Assembly (NCBI GenBank): GCA_944363035.1
Contig: CALVTS010000007.1
Coordinates: 1-64,000, forward strand
Length of the DNA stretch: 64,000 nucleotides
Origin: an uncultured Clostridia bacterium
Lineage (GTDB): Bacteria; Bacillota; Clostridia; Christensenellales; CAG-917
Direction: 5' to 3'
Shown here in pieces: positions 19,790 to 29,279 of the stretch. Each line of letters starts with the position of its first letter. Position 1 is the first letter of the stretch. The notes below the pieces were generated by a model. That model searched no databases and was not told the DNA's origin. It saw nothing but the letters and a program-made list of their open reading frames with translations. A program made the translations under genes and the position numbers.

Positions 19790-20499
19790 TGAAACACGAG
19801 ATACTGAAAGTGCTCGGTCTGCGAGCTCTCAACGGCGGCGTATACGAACTCTCTCTCTCGGGAGCGAGCAAGATGCGCGCGGGACAGTTTGTGGAACTTG
19901 CCGTCCCCGGGTTTTTCCTGCGCCGCCCGATAAGCGTCGCGGATCTGGAGGACGGCGTGCTCACCCTGCTCGTAAAAGAGGTGGGCGAGGGCACCAAAAA
20001 ACTCCGCGAGTCCGTAAAGGGGGAGAGCGTGGACGCGCTCACCTGCCTCGGCAACGGCTTCGACCTCTCCTCATCCTCCCCCCTTCTCGTGGGAGGAGGC
20101 ATAGGATGCGCGCCCCTTTTCAAGCTCGCGAAAGAGTTCGCCGCAAAGGGGATACGTCCCCGCGCCGTGCTCGGGTTCAGGAATGCGGAGGAGGCATATT
20201 ATCTTGACGAGTTCGCGAGATATTGCGACGTCACGGTCGCGACGGATGACGGTAGCCTCGGGATAAAAGGGAACGCCGTCTCTGCGGCGAGAGATATCCC
20301 TCACGACCGCTTTTATGCCTGCGGGCCCGCGGTCATGCTCCGCGCGGCGAGAGTCCTCGGGGAAGGGCAGATAAGCCTGGAAGCCAGGATGGGATGCGGC
20401 TTCGGAGCGTGTATGGGATGCAGTATAAAGACGACCTCGGGCTACGCCCGCGTGTGCAAGGAAGGTCCCGTATTCGAGGCGGCGGAGGTGATATGGTGA
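19789..20499 (+). CDS. pyrK: Dihydroorotate dehydrogenase B, electron transfer subunit
   Basis: FAD and 2Fe-2S subunit that lets the PyrD partner use NAD+ as electron acceptor. The 236-residue product has a ferredoxin-reductase-like FAD domain (RRPISVAD near 43-50), an NAD domain starting at LVGGGIGCAPLF, and the C-terminal cluster cysteines in CGFGACMGC followed by a fourth in RVC. Its start overlaps the carB stop, and its own stop overlaps the pyrD start. It pairs with the class 1B enzyme encoded next. Confidence 0.95.
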   Translation: MKHEILKVLGLRALNGGVYELSLSGASKMRAGQFVELAVPGFFLRRPISVADLEDGVLTLLVKEVGEGTKKLRESVKGESVDALTCLGNGFDLSSSSPLLVGGGIGCAPLFKLAKEFAAKGIRPRAVLGFRNAEEAYYLDEFARYCDVTVATDDGSLGIKGNAVSAARDIPHDRFYACGPAVMLRAARVLGEGQISLEARMGCGFGACMGCSIKTTSGYARVCKEGPVFEAAEVIW

Positions 20500-21413
20500 C
20501 GGACGTCAGGGTCTCATTCCTCGGTCACGAGATGAAAAATCCCGTCGTGCCCGCCAGCGGCACTTTCGGGTTCGGCTGGGAATTTGCGGAATATTACGAC
20601 ATCAACGTGCTCGGCTCCATGAGCCTGAAAGGCACCACCGCCGAGGCGCGTTACGGCAATCCTCTCCCGAGGATAGCGGAATGCACGGCGGGGCTCATCA
20701 ACGCCATCGGGCTCCAAAATCCCGGGGTGCGCGTTGTCATAGACGAGGAGATACCCCGTCTTGACAGGGTGTACGAGGACAAGGTCATCGCCAACGTCGG
20801 CGGGCACAGCGTGGAGGAATATGTCTCCACCGTCGCGGCGTTCAACGACTGCGACAAGGTTTTCGCCGTGGAGCTCAACATCAGTTGCCCCAACGTGAAG
20901 GGCGGCGGCATGGCGTTCGGCACGGACGCCGAAACGGCAAAAAACCTGGTTTACGAGGTCAAAAAGCACGCAAAAAAGCCTCTTATCGTCAAACTTAGTC
21001 CCAACGTCACTTCCATTGCGGACATGGCGCGCGCTGTGTGCGACGGAGGAGCGGACGCGGTGTCCCTCATCAACACGCTGGTGGGGATGCGCATAGACCT
21101 GCGCATGCGAAGACCGATAATTTCCGTGCGGACGGGCGGGTTCAGCGGACCCGCCGTGTTCCCCGTGGCGGTGCGGATGGTCAGCGACGTGGCGCGGGCG
21201 GTGGATGTGCCCGTCATGGGCATAGGCGGGGTGAGTTCTGCGAGGGACGTCATCGAAATGATGATGGCGGGAGCCTCTGCGGTCCAGGTGGGCGCGGCGA
21301 ACCTGGTCGATCCTTTTGCCTGCAAACGTATCGTCGAAACTTTGCCCGAGGTCATGTCGGAGCTCGGCATAAAATCTTTAAGGGAGATAGTCGGCGTGGC
21401 AAACGCCGTTTGA
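20493..21413 (+). CDS. pyrD: Dihydroorotate dehydrogenase, class 1B catalytic subunit
   Basis: Oxidises dihydroorotate to orotate with FMN. The 306-residue product contains the FMN-site PASGTFGFG near residue 18, the active-site cysteine in NISCPNVKGGG (Cys as base is the class 1 hallmark), SLINT and GIGGVSSARD. The adjacent pyrK identifies the 1B (NAD-linked) type, so the enzyme is cytosolic and independent of quinones, which fits an anaerobe. The start was moved to the ATG at 20493, with GGCGGAGGTGAT in front, because longer frames run into pyrK. Confidence 0.95.
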   Translation: MVTDVRVSFLGHEMKNPVVPASGTFGFGWEFAEYYDINVLGSMSLKGTTAEARYGNPLPRIAECTAGLINAIGLQNPGVRVVIDEEIPRLDRVYEDKVIANVGGHSVEEYVSTVAAFNDCDKVFAVELNISCPNVKGGGMAFGTDAETAKNLVYEVKKHAKKPLIVKLSPNVTSIADMARAVCDGGADAVSLINTLVGMRIDLRMRRPIISVRTGGFSGPAVFPVAVRMVSDVARAVDVPVMGIGGVSSARDVIEMMMAGASAVQVGAANLVDPFACKRIVETLPEVMSELGIKSLREIVGVANAV

Positions 21414-21416
21414 GTT

Positions 21417-22124
21417 ATGGGAAAAGACGTCATCATCGCATTGGACTTTCCGTCCGCAAACGAAGTGTATGCCTTTTTGGATAGGTTCGGCGGGGAGAGC
21501 AGGAAACCCTTCGTAAAGATAGGCATGGAGCTCTTTTACGCCGCCGGAGCGGAGGTGGTGCGCGAGGTCAAACGCCGTGGGCACAAGGTGTTCCTCGACC
21601 TCAAACTCCACGACATCCCCAACACCGTGAAGCGCAGTATGTCCGTGCTCTCGGGGCTTGACGCGGATATGTGCAATCTGCACGCGGGCGGCGGCTCTGC
21701 CATGATGAAAGCCGCGCTCAAAGGGCTCACCCGCGCGGACGGGAGTCGTCCTTTGCTCATCGCGGTGACCCAGCTTACTTCTACGAGCGAGGAGGTCATG
21801 CACAATGAGCTTTGGATAGACCGTCCTTTGGACGAGACGGTCATGCACTACGCCTCTCTTGCCGCAGACGCGGGCTTGGACGGAGTAGTGTGTTCCCCCC
21901 TCGAAGCGGGAAAGGTGCATGAGAGGTGCGGGAAGAAGTTCCTCACCGTCACTCCCGGCATCCGCTTCGACGATGCGTCGAAAGGGGATCAGGTGCGCGT
22001 GACAACGCCCGCAAAGGCGAGAGAGCTGGGCTCGGATTACATCGTGGTGGGACGTCCCGTCACCGCCGCGGAAGACCCCGTCGCGGCGTACCGCCGTTGC
22101 GTTGCGGAGTTCTGCGGGGAATAA
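21417..22124 (+). CDS. pyrF: Orotidine 5'-phosphate decarboxylase
   Basis: Decarboxylates OMP to UMP. The 235-residue TIM-barrel product has [10 protein letters not shown] near the start and the catalytic charged set in [12 protein letters not shown] (Asp-Lys-x-x-Asp). It also has VTPGIR, and VVGRPVT for the phosphate site. It begins 3 bases after pyrD, with a weak ribosome binding site (probably coupled). The size suits the short group I family. Confidence 0.95.
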   Translation: MGKDVIIALDFPSANEVYAFLDRFGGESRKPFVKIGMELFYAAGAEVVREVKRRGHKVFLDLKLHDIPNTVKRSMSVLSGLDADMCNLHAGGGSAMMKAALKGLTRADGSRPLLIAVTQLTSTSEEVMHNELWIDRPLDETVMHYASLAADAGLDGVVCSPLEAGKVHERCGKKFLTVTPGIRFDDASKGDQVRVTTPAKARELGSDYIVVGRPVTAAEDPVAAYRRCVAEFCGE

Positions 22125-22186
22125 GATGTCTCCCGACCGCGCGTCGCGGGCGAGGCAAAAATACACGGACAAAAGAGGATAAGGAT

Positions 22187-22828
22187 ATGAAAGAGATAAA
22201 GAAAGAAGTGGCACAAGGACTTTTGAAGATAGGCGCGGTGTTTCTCCGTCCCGAACAGCCTTTCACATGGGCGAGCGGCATAAAGAGCCCGATATATTGC
22301 GACAACCGCCTCACTCTCACCGCTCCTGAGGTGCGCAACGCCGTGGAAAAGGGGCTTGCCGAGCTCGTGAAGACCGATTTCCCCGATTGCGAGGTGTTGA
22401 TGGGCACCGCGACGGCGGGGATAGCTCACGCCGCCATAATGGCGCACATCACGGGGCTCCCCATGGGCTACGTCCGTTCGGGCGCGAAGGATCACGGCAG
22501 AGCCAACCGCATAGAGGGCAAGCTGGAAAAGGGAGAGAAAGTGGTCGTCGTCGAGGATCTCATCTCCACGGCGAAGAGTTCCGTCGAGGTGGTGGACGCT
22601 CTCCGCGAAGAGGGAGCGGAGGTCATCGGCATGGTGAGCATATTCACATACGGTATGCGCGCCGCCAAGGAAAAACTCGCCGCCGCGAACGTGAAAGCGG
22701 TCAGTCTGTGCGATCTGGACGAACTGCTGGAAGTCGCCGTCGAGGAGGGATATATCCCCGAAGAGGCGCGCGGCAGGATACTCGCTTTCCGCGACGATCC
22801 TTCCGACGAGAGCTGGATAAAAAAGTGA
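22187..22828 (+). CDS. pyrE: Orotate phosphoribosyltransferase
   Basis: Joins orotate to PRPP to form OMP. The 213-residue product has the type I PRTase fold and the PRPP loop [14 protein letters not shown], with VEDL in place of the common VDDV form. It also has the [16 protein letters not shown] orotate region. The ATG at 22187 follows AAAAGAGGATAAGGAT; a longer in-frame frame would overlap pyrF. The 62-base gap after pyrF is the longest in the operon and holds no obvious promoter. Confidence 0.95.
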   Translation: MKEIKKEVAQGLLKIGAVFLRPEQPFTWASGIKSPIYCDNRLTLTAPEVRNAVEKGLAELVKTDFPDCEVLMGTATAGIAHAAIMAHITGLPMGYVRSGAKDHGRANRIEGKLEKGEKVVVVEDLISTAKSSVEVVDALREEGAEVIGMVSIFTYGMRAAKEKLAAANVKAVSLCDLDELLEVAVEEGYIPEEARGRILAFRDDPSDESWIKK

Positions 22829-22887
22829 GAGTTTGACATTACAGCAAGTTGATCATCGCAAAAAGAGGGTATAAACACGGTATTGAG

Positions 22888-24003
22888 ATGAAAAAGATAA
22901 GACATCTGTTTGACATTTCCGACCTCACCACAGGAGAGATAGACGAGCTCATCGCCGTCGCCGAGGATATGATGGCGCATCGCGAGAAGTATGCGCACGC
23001 CTGCGAAGGGAAGAAGATAGCGACGCTGTTTTTCGAGCCTTCCACCCGCACGAGGCTGAGTTTCGAGGCGGCGATGCTGGAGCTCGGGGGGAGCGCTCTC
23101 GGGTTCGCCTCCGCTTCGGACAGCTCCACCACAAAAGGGGAGAGCGTCATGGACACCATCAGGACGGTGGGCGCGTATGCGGACATCATCGCCATGCGTC
23201 ATCCTCTCGAAGGTGCGGCGCTCGCCGCGTCCCAGAGGAGCATAGTCCCCGTCGTCAACGCGGGGGACGGCGGGCATTGTCATCCCACGCAGACGCTTGC
23301 GGATCTGCTCACCATCAAGAATCGCCACGGGAGGCTGGATCATCTCACCGTCGGCATTTGCGGGGACCTGAAATACGGCAGGACGGTGCACTCCCTCATC
23401 AACGCGCTCTCCCGCTATCCGGGCAACCGCTTCGTGATGATATCGCCGCCCGAACTCACCATCCCCAATTACGTGCGGTATGAGATACTCGAGCCCCGCG
23501 GGGCGGAGTGGTCGGAGTGCCGCACCATAGAGGACGCCATCGCGGACCTCGACGTGCTTTATATGACGCGTATACAGCGCGAGAGATTTTCGGACCTCAA
23601 CGAGTACGAGAGGTTGAAGGACAGCTACGTCCTCAACGCCGAAAAAATGAAGTCCGCCAAGGCGGATATGAGCGTCCTGCACCCCCTCCCGCGCGTCAAG
23701 GAGATCAACGTGGACGTGGACGACGACCCCCGCGCCTGCTACTTCCGTCAGGTGGAGTACGGCAAGTTCATGCGGATGTCCCTCATCCTGAAACTGCTCT
23801 CCGATTCCGAAAGCGGAGATTTCCCCGCGCCTGCCAGCCGCCCGCTCACCGACCTCGGCGACTACAAATGCGGCAATCCCAAGTGCGTCACCGCAGTGGA
23901 GACGGACCTCAAACAGATGTTCTCCCTCCGTGACGAAACGCACGGGATATACAGGTGCGAGTACTGCGAGACCAAGGTCAAGATACCTCGCGATCTCGCG
24001 TGA
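22888..24003 (+). CDS. pyrB: Aspartate carbamoyltransferase fused to a PyrI-type zinc module
   Basis: Catalyses the committed step, carbamoyl phosphate plus aspartate. Residues 1-305 are a complete ATCase catalytic chain with S52TRTR, H132PTQTLADL and H265PLPR. Residues 325-371 match the zinc-binding end of the regulatory chain PyrI: Cys328, 333, 357 and 360, with the same spacings as E. coli PyrI Cys109, 114, 138 and 141. The nucleotide-binding allosteric domain of PyrI is absent, and no separate pyrI is in the window. I infer that the zinc module docks catalytic chains to each other without CTP/ATP control. The start is uncertain: the ATG at 22888 has a poor ribosome binding site, and a TTG at 22849 is possible. 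Confidence 0.93.
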   Translation: MKKIRHLFDISDLTTGEIDELIAVAEDMMAHREKYAHACEGKKIATLFFEPSTRTRLSFEAAMLELGGSALGFASASDSSTTKGESVMDTIRTVGAYADIIAMRHPLEGAALAASQRSIVPVVNAGDGGHCHPTQTLADLLTIKNRHGRLDHLTVGICGDLKYGRTVHSLINALSRYPGNRFVMISPPELTIPNYVRYEILEPRGAEWSECRTIEDAIADLDVLYMTRIQRERFSDLNEYERLKDSYVLNAEKMKSAKADMSVLHPLPRVKEINVDVDDDPRACYFRQVEYGKFMRMSLILKLLSDSESGDFPAPASRPLTDLGDYKCGNPKCVTAVETDLKQMFSLRDETHGIYRCEYCETKVKIPRDLA

Positions 24004-24028
24004 CGAGCGCGGAGCAAAAACCGCCTCC

Positions 24029-24060
24029 AACGCCGCTCGACCGAGCGGCGTTTACTTTTT
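24029..24060 (+). terminator. Terminator of the pyrimidine operon
   Basis: CGCCGCTCG (24031-24039) pairs with CGAGCGGCG (24042-24050), extended by AA/TT, and is followed by TTTACTTTTTCTTTT. Confidence 0.85.
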
Positions 24061-24095
24061 CTTTTCCCACCATACATTCAAAACCACCTTTCTGA

Positions 24096-24166
24096 TTTGG
24101 ACACTTGGGGACGTGTTTAAAATGTCCAAAAAATGGACAAAACAAACACGTCCCCAAGTGTCCAAA
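24096..24166. repeat. 71-bp palindrome, copy 1
   Basis: TTTGGACACTTGGGGACGTG at 24096 is the start of a 33-base arm. Its complement ends at 24166, and 5 bases separate the arms. The stem is nearly perfect. It resembles the REP-like GGGGACG/CGTCCCC palindromes that Y1 (RAYT-type) transposases are thought to move; no transposase gene is present here. Confidence 0.8.
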
Positions 24167-24331
24167 TTGGAGAGAGAAGCGTCTATAAGTCGGCAAAAAT
24201 ATAGAGGCAAAAAAGAAGAAGAGGGAAGGAATTGCCAGCAAACAGTACGTTTTAAGCAAAAACGACAAAAGTTAAGGCAGAGCCAATATAGAAAAGTATA
24301 AGAAGCGAAAGATAGCAATTTATATTGTAAT

Positions 24332-24402
24332 TTTGGACATTTGGGGACGTGTTTAAAATGTCCAAAAAATGGACAAAATAAACACGTCCCCAAGTGTCCA
24401 AA
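24332..24402. repeat. 71-bp palindrome, copy 2
   Basis: Second copy, about 165 bases beyond the first, with a C to T change in the left arm (GGACATTTGG) and one change in the right arm. The spacer between copies is AT-rich and shows no gene. Confidence 0.8.
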
Positions 24403-24469
24403 TCGGAAAGATGGGAGTCGATACAAGAAGAATGACGTAGGTTAAATGGGGGAAATAGATAGATGGGTA

Positions 24470-24498
24470 TTGACGTCGGGGAGGGGGTAGTTTACAAT
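24470..24498 (+). promoter_or_regulatory. Promoter of the 24541 lipoprotein gene
   Basis: TTGACG (24470-24475), 17-base spacer, TACAAT (24493-24498). Confidence 0.7.
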
Positions 24499-24540
24499 AT
24501 ATAAAAAAGTCGGCGCATAGCGCCGAAATGAGGGGATGGT

Positions 24541-27500
24541 ATGAAAAAGAAAATTTTCCTTTTGATCGCGCTCGTATTGTGCATGGCGCTGATGGTAGGG
24601 GTGCTTGCCGCGTGCAACGAGGGCGGCACGACAGGCACCGGCGGAGACAATACGCAGGGCGGCGTCACCCCGGGCGGCGACGATGAACAAGGCGGGAACA
24701 CTCCCGGCGGCGACGATGAACAAGGCGGGAACACTCCCGGCGGCGACGATGAAAATCAAGGCGGGAACACCCCCGGCGGCAACCCGGGCGGCTGGGATCC
24801 GGATGATTTCCCGTGGGGATCGGGTGATGATGACGATGATGACGACACCCCGGGCGGAGACTTCCCCTGGAATCCGGGCGGAGACGATGATGACGACACT
24901 CCGGGCGGAGACTTCCCCTGGAACCCGGGCAGCGACGATGACGGACCCGTAGTTTCGGACGGAGACGTCATATTCACGGAGGACGCGTCCTTGGCAGAGA
25001 TCCTCGCCGCGCTCGAGAATGCGGAAAATTTCACGTGTGAGATGAGTGAGATATGCACAACGGTTTCCGACGGTGCGATCGTTTCCGAGACAAACAATAT
25101 TGTACAGGTGAGCGAAAACGCAATGTACAGCGTCACCGAGACAAAATCCGATGGCACGATCGGCAGATACGATTATGCTATATTCACGGAAGGAGGCGTG
25201 GCTTTCAGTATCGGAACCAGCGGGACGGAGGTGGATGAAAGAGAAAAGGACCTCCTGAGCAACATAGATCCTCTCGCTCTTGCAGAGCCTCATATCGATC
25301 CGTTATACAATTTATTGACGGAGGAAAACGGGAAGATCGTTCTGAACCCCGAGGTCACGACATATTATACAGATTTGTATCTGCGCCTGGAAGGGGATAG
25401 GCTCGTCATCGGATACACCGATGTATATGATAACGAAAATGGAACCATTGAGCTGGTGTACAGCAAGGTCAACGCGACGGGCGTCATCGTGCCCGAGGAG
25501 CTGAGAGAGCTCGCTTATGAAGCAGAGTGGTCTGACAGCGTTTCATACAACGGAGTGGATTATCGGAAATCAGATGACGGGACATACTATTATGTGAGTT
25601 ACAACTACACCGGTGTTGAGCCCGAAAGCTACATCAACACTCTGCCCGTGAGGGAAGAGGGCGAAGACCCCGACAGCCCGCAGGAGCCGACAGGACCGTT
25701 TGTTGACGGGATGTCCCTTCAGGATATAGAAAACGCCCTTACGGAAGCAGGAAATTTCACGTTTTGGTACGCGTATTCTTATACCGATGAAGACGGAACA
25801 TATCATTATAGCGAAGCGGAATTACAATGTTGGGATGGCGGATGGATCGCAAGAGTCGTTGACAACTATCCCGAGGGAGTGGCTGTAAGTGAAAACTTTC
25901 AGTTCGCGAAAGGCGGCATATATTTTGACGTTGAATTTTCCAACCTCGATTTGGAGAACGGGGAGTTCGTATACACCGAAAACGGAGAGCTGGTGTGTCG
26001 GCACAACAGGAAAAATTTGTTGAAAAACAGCTACTTTGATGCAAGCGAAGTGTTTGATCCAAGGAATCTTTTCCTTACCGAAGATGAGTTAGGCGATGTG
26101 GTATTTGATGGGTATGCCGGGAGTGTAGCCGACCCCGACATTGCTGTAAGATCGTACATAATGTTCGAGGGAGATGAATTGCGTTTCGGAGAGGAGTATA
26201 CGGACGCCAACGGCGCGCAAATACAACTCTTGGAACATAGGATATATGCTTTGGGGCAGACGGACACGACTTTGCCCGGGTACGTTGAAGATATCCTTCC
26301 CGAAGCCGAGTGGGATAACTTTGTTGATTACAATGGAGTGAGCTATCGGAAAGAGGAGGATGAATACGGCGAGTATTACCGCGTTTATTCCGTCGAAGAA
26401 GGAGCAATGCCGGAGGAGACGATAAACACTCTGCCCGTGAGGGAGCGGGGCGAAGATCCCGACAGCCCGCAGGAGCCGACAGGACCGTTTGTTGACGGGA
26501 TGTCCCTTCAGGATATAGTAAACGCGCTTACGGAGGCGGGAAATTACACGGCTTGGTATGCGGATTCTTCTACCGATGAAGACGGAACATATTCTTATAG
26601 CGAAGCGGAAAATCGATATTCGGATGGCAGAGTGATCGCCAGAATCGTTGACAACTATCCCGACAGAGTGGCTGTAAGTGAACACTTTCAGTTCGTGAAA
26701 GACGGCGTATATTTTGACATTGGATTTGCAAATTCCTATTGGGAGAACGGGGAGTTCATATACACCGAAAACGGAGAATTGGTGTGTCGGTACAGCAGAA
26801 AAAATTTGTTGAAAAACAGCTACTTTTTTGCAACCGAAGATATTGACATTAGCAATTCTTACCTAATTGAAGATGAGTTCGGCAATGTGGTGTTTGATGG
26901 GTATGCCGGGAGTGTAGCCGACCCCGACATTACTGTAAGATCGTACATAATGTTTGAGGGAGACGAATTGCGTTTCGGAGCGGAATGTACGGACGCCAAC
27001 GGCATACAAATAAGCGCCTTAGACTTTCGCATATATGCTTTGGGGCAGACGGACACGACTTTGCCCGGGTACGTTGAAGATATCCTTCCCGAAGTCGAGT
27101 GGGATGACCTTGTTGATTACAATGGCGTAAGTTACCACAAAGCGGAGGATGAATACGGCGAATACTATTATGTTTATTCCGTTCAAGAGGGGGCAGTCCC
27201 GGAGGAGACGATAAACACTCTGCCGGTGAGGGAAGAGGGCGAAGCCCCCGCCGTTCCCGAGGGAGATGTCATATTCACGGAGGACGCTTCCTTGGCAGAG
27301 ATCCTAGCCGCGCTCGAGAATGCGGAGAGTTTCACGTGTGAGGCGAATTCGATCAACTCAACGGTATCCGACGGTGCGATCGTTTCAGAGATAAACAATA
27401 TTATACAGGTGAGCGAAAACGCAATGTACATTAAAAGCACGACAAAATCCGATGGTACGATCGGCGTATACGAATGTGCGGCATTTACGGAGGAAGGAGT

Positions 27501-27960
27501 GTTTTATATAATAGCCGATGACGGGACGGAGATGTCCAAAGAAAAGAATCTTGTGAGCAATTCCGATCCCGTCGCGGATGAATATATTTTCCTATTGTCC
27601 GATTTCTTGACGGAGGAAAACGGGAAGATCGTTCTGAACCCCGAGGTCGCGGAAGGAGAGTACGACATCTATCTGCGCCTCGAGGGTGACAGGCTCGTCA
27701 TCGGATTATCCAGAATATACAATAACGAAAAGGAAACTGTTGAGTATGTGTGGAGCAAGGTCAACGCGACGGATGTCGTCATCCCCGAGGAGGTGAAAGC
27801 TCTTGCCGCCGACGCCGAGTGGGATAACTATGTTTCCTACAACGGCGTGGGTTACCAAAAAGCGGAGGACGCAACCGGCGAATACTATTATGTTTCTTCC
27901 GTTCAAGAGGGAGCAGTCCCGGAGGAGACCATAAACACTCTGCCCGTGAGGGAGAGGTGA
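24541..27960 (+). CDS. Large repetitive lipoprotein with A-B-B-A modules
   Basis: Function unknown; a surface protein. The 1139-residue product has lipobox LAAC (Cys25), then a low-complexity linker to about residue 140 with tandem GGNTPGGDDEQ and DDDTPGGDFPWNPG units. Four folded modules follow: A (from about 142, opening VIFTEDASLAEILAALENAE), two B modules (opening GPFVDGMSLQDI), and a second A (from about 906). Each B and each A ends near a (S/E)TINTLPVRE segment. The paired modules are highly alike in DNA, pointing to recent duplication or recombination. The ribosome binding site is GAGGGGATGGT. The gene ends with its own terminator. Confidence 0.8.
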   Translation: MKKKIFLLIALVLCMALMVGVLAACNEGGTTGTGGDNTQGGVTPGGDDEQGGNTPGGDDEQGGNTPGGDDENQGGNTPGGNPGGWDPDDFPWGSGDDDDDDDTPGGDFPWNPGGDDDDDTPGGDFPWNPGSDDDGPVVSDGDVIFTEDASLAEILAALENAENFTCEMSEICTTVSDGAIVSETNNIVQVSENAMYSVTETKSDGTIGRYDYAIFTEGGVAFSIGTSGTEVDEREKDLLSNIDPLALAEPHIDPLYNLLTEENGKIVLNPEVTTYYTDLYLRLEGDRLVIGYTDVYDNENGTIELVYSKVNATGVIVPEELRELAYEAEWSDSVSYNGVDYRKSDDGTYYYVSYNYTGVEPESYINTLPVREEGEDPDSPQEPTGPFVDGMSLQDIENALTEAGNFTFWYAYSYTDEDGTYHYSEAELQCWDGGWIARVVDNYPEGVAVSENFQFAKGGIYFDVEFSNLDLENGEFVYTENGELVCRHNRKNLLKNSYFDASEVFDPRNLFLTEDELGDVVFDGYAGSVADPDIAVRSYIMFEGDELRFGEEYTDANGAQIQLLEHRIYALGQTDTTLPGYVEDILPEAEWDNFVDYNGVSYRKEEDEYGEYYRVYSVEEGAMPEETINTLPVRERGEDPDSPQEPTGPFVDGMSLQDIVNALTEAGNYTAWYADSSTDEDGTYSYSEAENRYSDGRVIARIVDNYPDRVAVSEHFQFVKDGVYFDIGFANSYWENGEFIYTENGELVCRYSRKNLLKNSYFFATEDIDISNSYLIEDEFGNVVFDGYAGSVADPDITVRSYIMFEGDELRFGAECTDANGIQISALDFRIYALGQTDTTLPGYVEDILPEVEWDDLVDYNGVSYHKAEDEYGEYYYVYSVQEGAVPEETINTLPVREEGEAPAVPEGDVIFTEDASLAEILAALENAESFTCEANSINSTVSDGAIVSEINNIIQVSENAMYIKSTTKSDGTIGVYECAAFTEEGVFYIIADDGTEMSKEKNLVSNSDPVADEYIFLLSDFLTEENGKIVLNPEVAEGEYDIYLRLEGDRLVIGLSRIYNNEKETVEYVWSKVNATDVVIPEEVKALAADAEWDNYVSYNGVGYQKAEDATGEYYYVSSVQEGAVPEETINTLPVRER

Positions 27961-27980
27961 CGGAGGGGAAATGCAAAAAG

Positions 27981-28007
27981 AAAAGAGCGTCAAAAGGCGC
28001 TCTTTTT
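27981..28007. terminator. Terminator between convergent genes
   Basis: AAAAGAGCGTC, loop AAAA, GGCGCTCTTTTT. It can serve both directions. Confidence 0.8.
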
Positions 28008-28055
28008 ATCTCCGCTCCTCCCGGTAAAAGAGGGGCGGGGAGGGAGTACCGAGTT

Positions 28056-29279
28056 TCAGTTGAAGTAGCGGGCGAGGAGTCCTGCGAAGGCTTTGCCGTG
28101 GCGCGCCTCGTCGCGAGCCATCTCGTGCACGGTGTCGTGGATGGCGTCCAGACCCTCTTCCTTGGCGCGTTTTGCGAGGTCGAATTTGCCCTGGGTCGCG
28201 CCGTTTTCGGCTTCCACTCTCTTTTCGAGGTTGACCTTGGTGGAGGGGGAGACCACTTCGCCTATGAGTTCGGCGAATTTGGCGGCGTGCTCGGCTTCCT
28301 CATAAGCCGCTTTTTCCCAGTAGAGCCCGATCTCGGGATAGCCCTCACGGTGAGCCGCTCTTGCCATGGCGAGATACATACCCACCTCGGTGCATTCGCC
28401 CTCGAAGTTGGCTTTGAGCCCTTCCATGATGTCGGCGGGGACGCCCTGCGCGACGCCGATGACGTGCTCGGCAGCCCAGTTCATCGCGCCTTCCTTGATC
28501 TCGACAAACTTGTCCTTGCCCGCCTTGCAAACGGGGCACTGAGCGGGAGCCTCCGCTCCTTCGTAGACATAACCGCAAACGCTGCATCTGAATTTTGCCA
28601 TAATTTTTTCTCCTTTTGAAACAACCGTATTGTTTTTGTTTATTTTGTCGGCAGAAGCGCCGCCGATAACCGATGTGTCAGTTCTTTCGAAGTCCTGCGC
28701 GCCGTGTTTGCATATCGGGCACACGAAGTCGCGTGGCAGGGGACCTTTGTGGACGTATCCGCATATCCTGCACACCCAGGTCTCGCCCTCCGAGGCGGGC
28801 GCGGGTGCGGGTTTTGGTTTCACGAAGGCGTGATAGTGAGCGTAAGTGAGCTCCTTTGCGTTTTCATCCAGCGCCTTGCTTTCGGTGACAGAGCAGAGGA
28901 ACATGGTGTGAGTGCCCATATCCAGGCTCTTTTCCACCTTCATGCCGAAGTAGCCCATCACCCCCGCGACGGGCATCTTGCACCCGTTCTTTGCCGTGAC
29001 GCACTCCACTCCCGCGAACTTGTCCGCGTCCCTTCCGCTCCTCATCCCGAAGCCCTTGATGAGCTCGAACGAGACGTCCTCCGAAAGCACGCCGACGGCG
29101 AACTTCCCGCTCTTTGCGATGAGGTCGTGAGTGTGGTTGAGCTTGTTGACGGTGACCGAAAGTCTCTCGGGCTCTGAGGTCTGTTGGGCGAGAGTGTTGA
29201 TGACGCACCCGCCGTGTTCCCCTCCGTGTTCCGCCGTCAGGATGTACAGCCCGTAGCTTATCTTGAAGAGCAGATTCAT
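28056..29279 (-). CDS. Flavin reductase-rubredoxin-reverse rubrerythrin fusion
   Basis: Oxidative-stress protein of 407 residues. Residues 1-160 resemble the FMN-binding flavin reductase domain of high-molecular-weight rubredoxins. Residues about 167-197 are rubredoxin-like (CRICGY, CPICK). A Lys/Asn-rich linker follows (206-226), then residues 227-407 form a complete reverse rubrerythrin: CSVCGY and CPVCK rubredoxin knuckles, then a diiron helical domain with ExxH pairs ([18 protein letters not shown]). Such proteins pass NAD(P)H electrons to reduce peroxide or oxygen in anaerobes. The gene overlaps perR by 4 bases. The linker DNA looks intergenic and contains a ribosome binding site before codon 227, so the rubrerythrin part may also be made alone. 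Confidence 0.85.
   Translation of the reverse strand: MNLLFKISYGLYILTAEHGGEHGGCVINTLAQQTSEPERLSVTVNKLNHTHDLIAKSGKFAVGVLSEDVSFELIKGFGMRSGRDADKFAGVECVTAKNGCKMPVAGVMGYFGMKVEKSLDMGTHTMFLCSVTESKALDENAKELTYAHYHAFVKPKPAPAPASEGETWVCRICGYVHKGPLPRDFVCPICKHGAQDFERTDTSVIGGASADKINKNNTVVSKGEKIMAKFRCSVCGYVYEGAEAPAQCPVCKAGKDKFVEIKEGAMNWAAEHVIGVAQGVPADIMEGLKANFEGECTEVGMYLAMARAAHREGYPEIGLYWEKAAYEEAEHAAKFAELIGEVVSPSTKVNLEKRVEAENGATQGKFDLAKRAKEEGLDAIHDTVHEMARDEARHGKAFAGLLARYFN
28599..28620 (-). promoter_or_regulatory. Internal ribosome binding site for the rubrerythrin part
   Basis: Reading leftward, TTCAAAAGGAGAAAAAATT precedes an in-frame ATG at 28601-28599 (codon 227). This is a consensus Shine-Dalgarno at good spacing inside the fusion gene. 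Confidence 0.6.
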
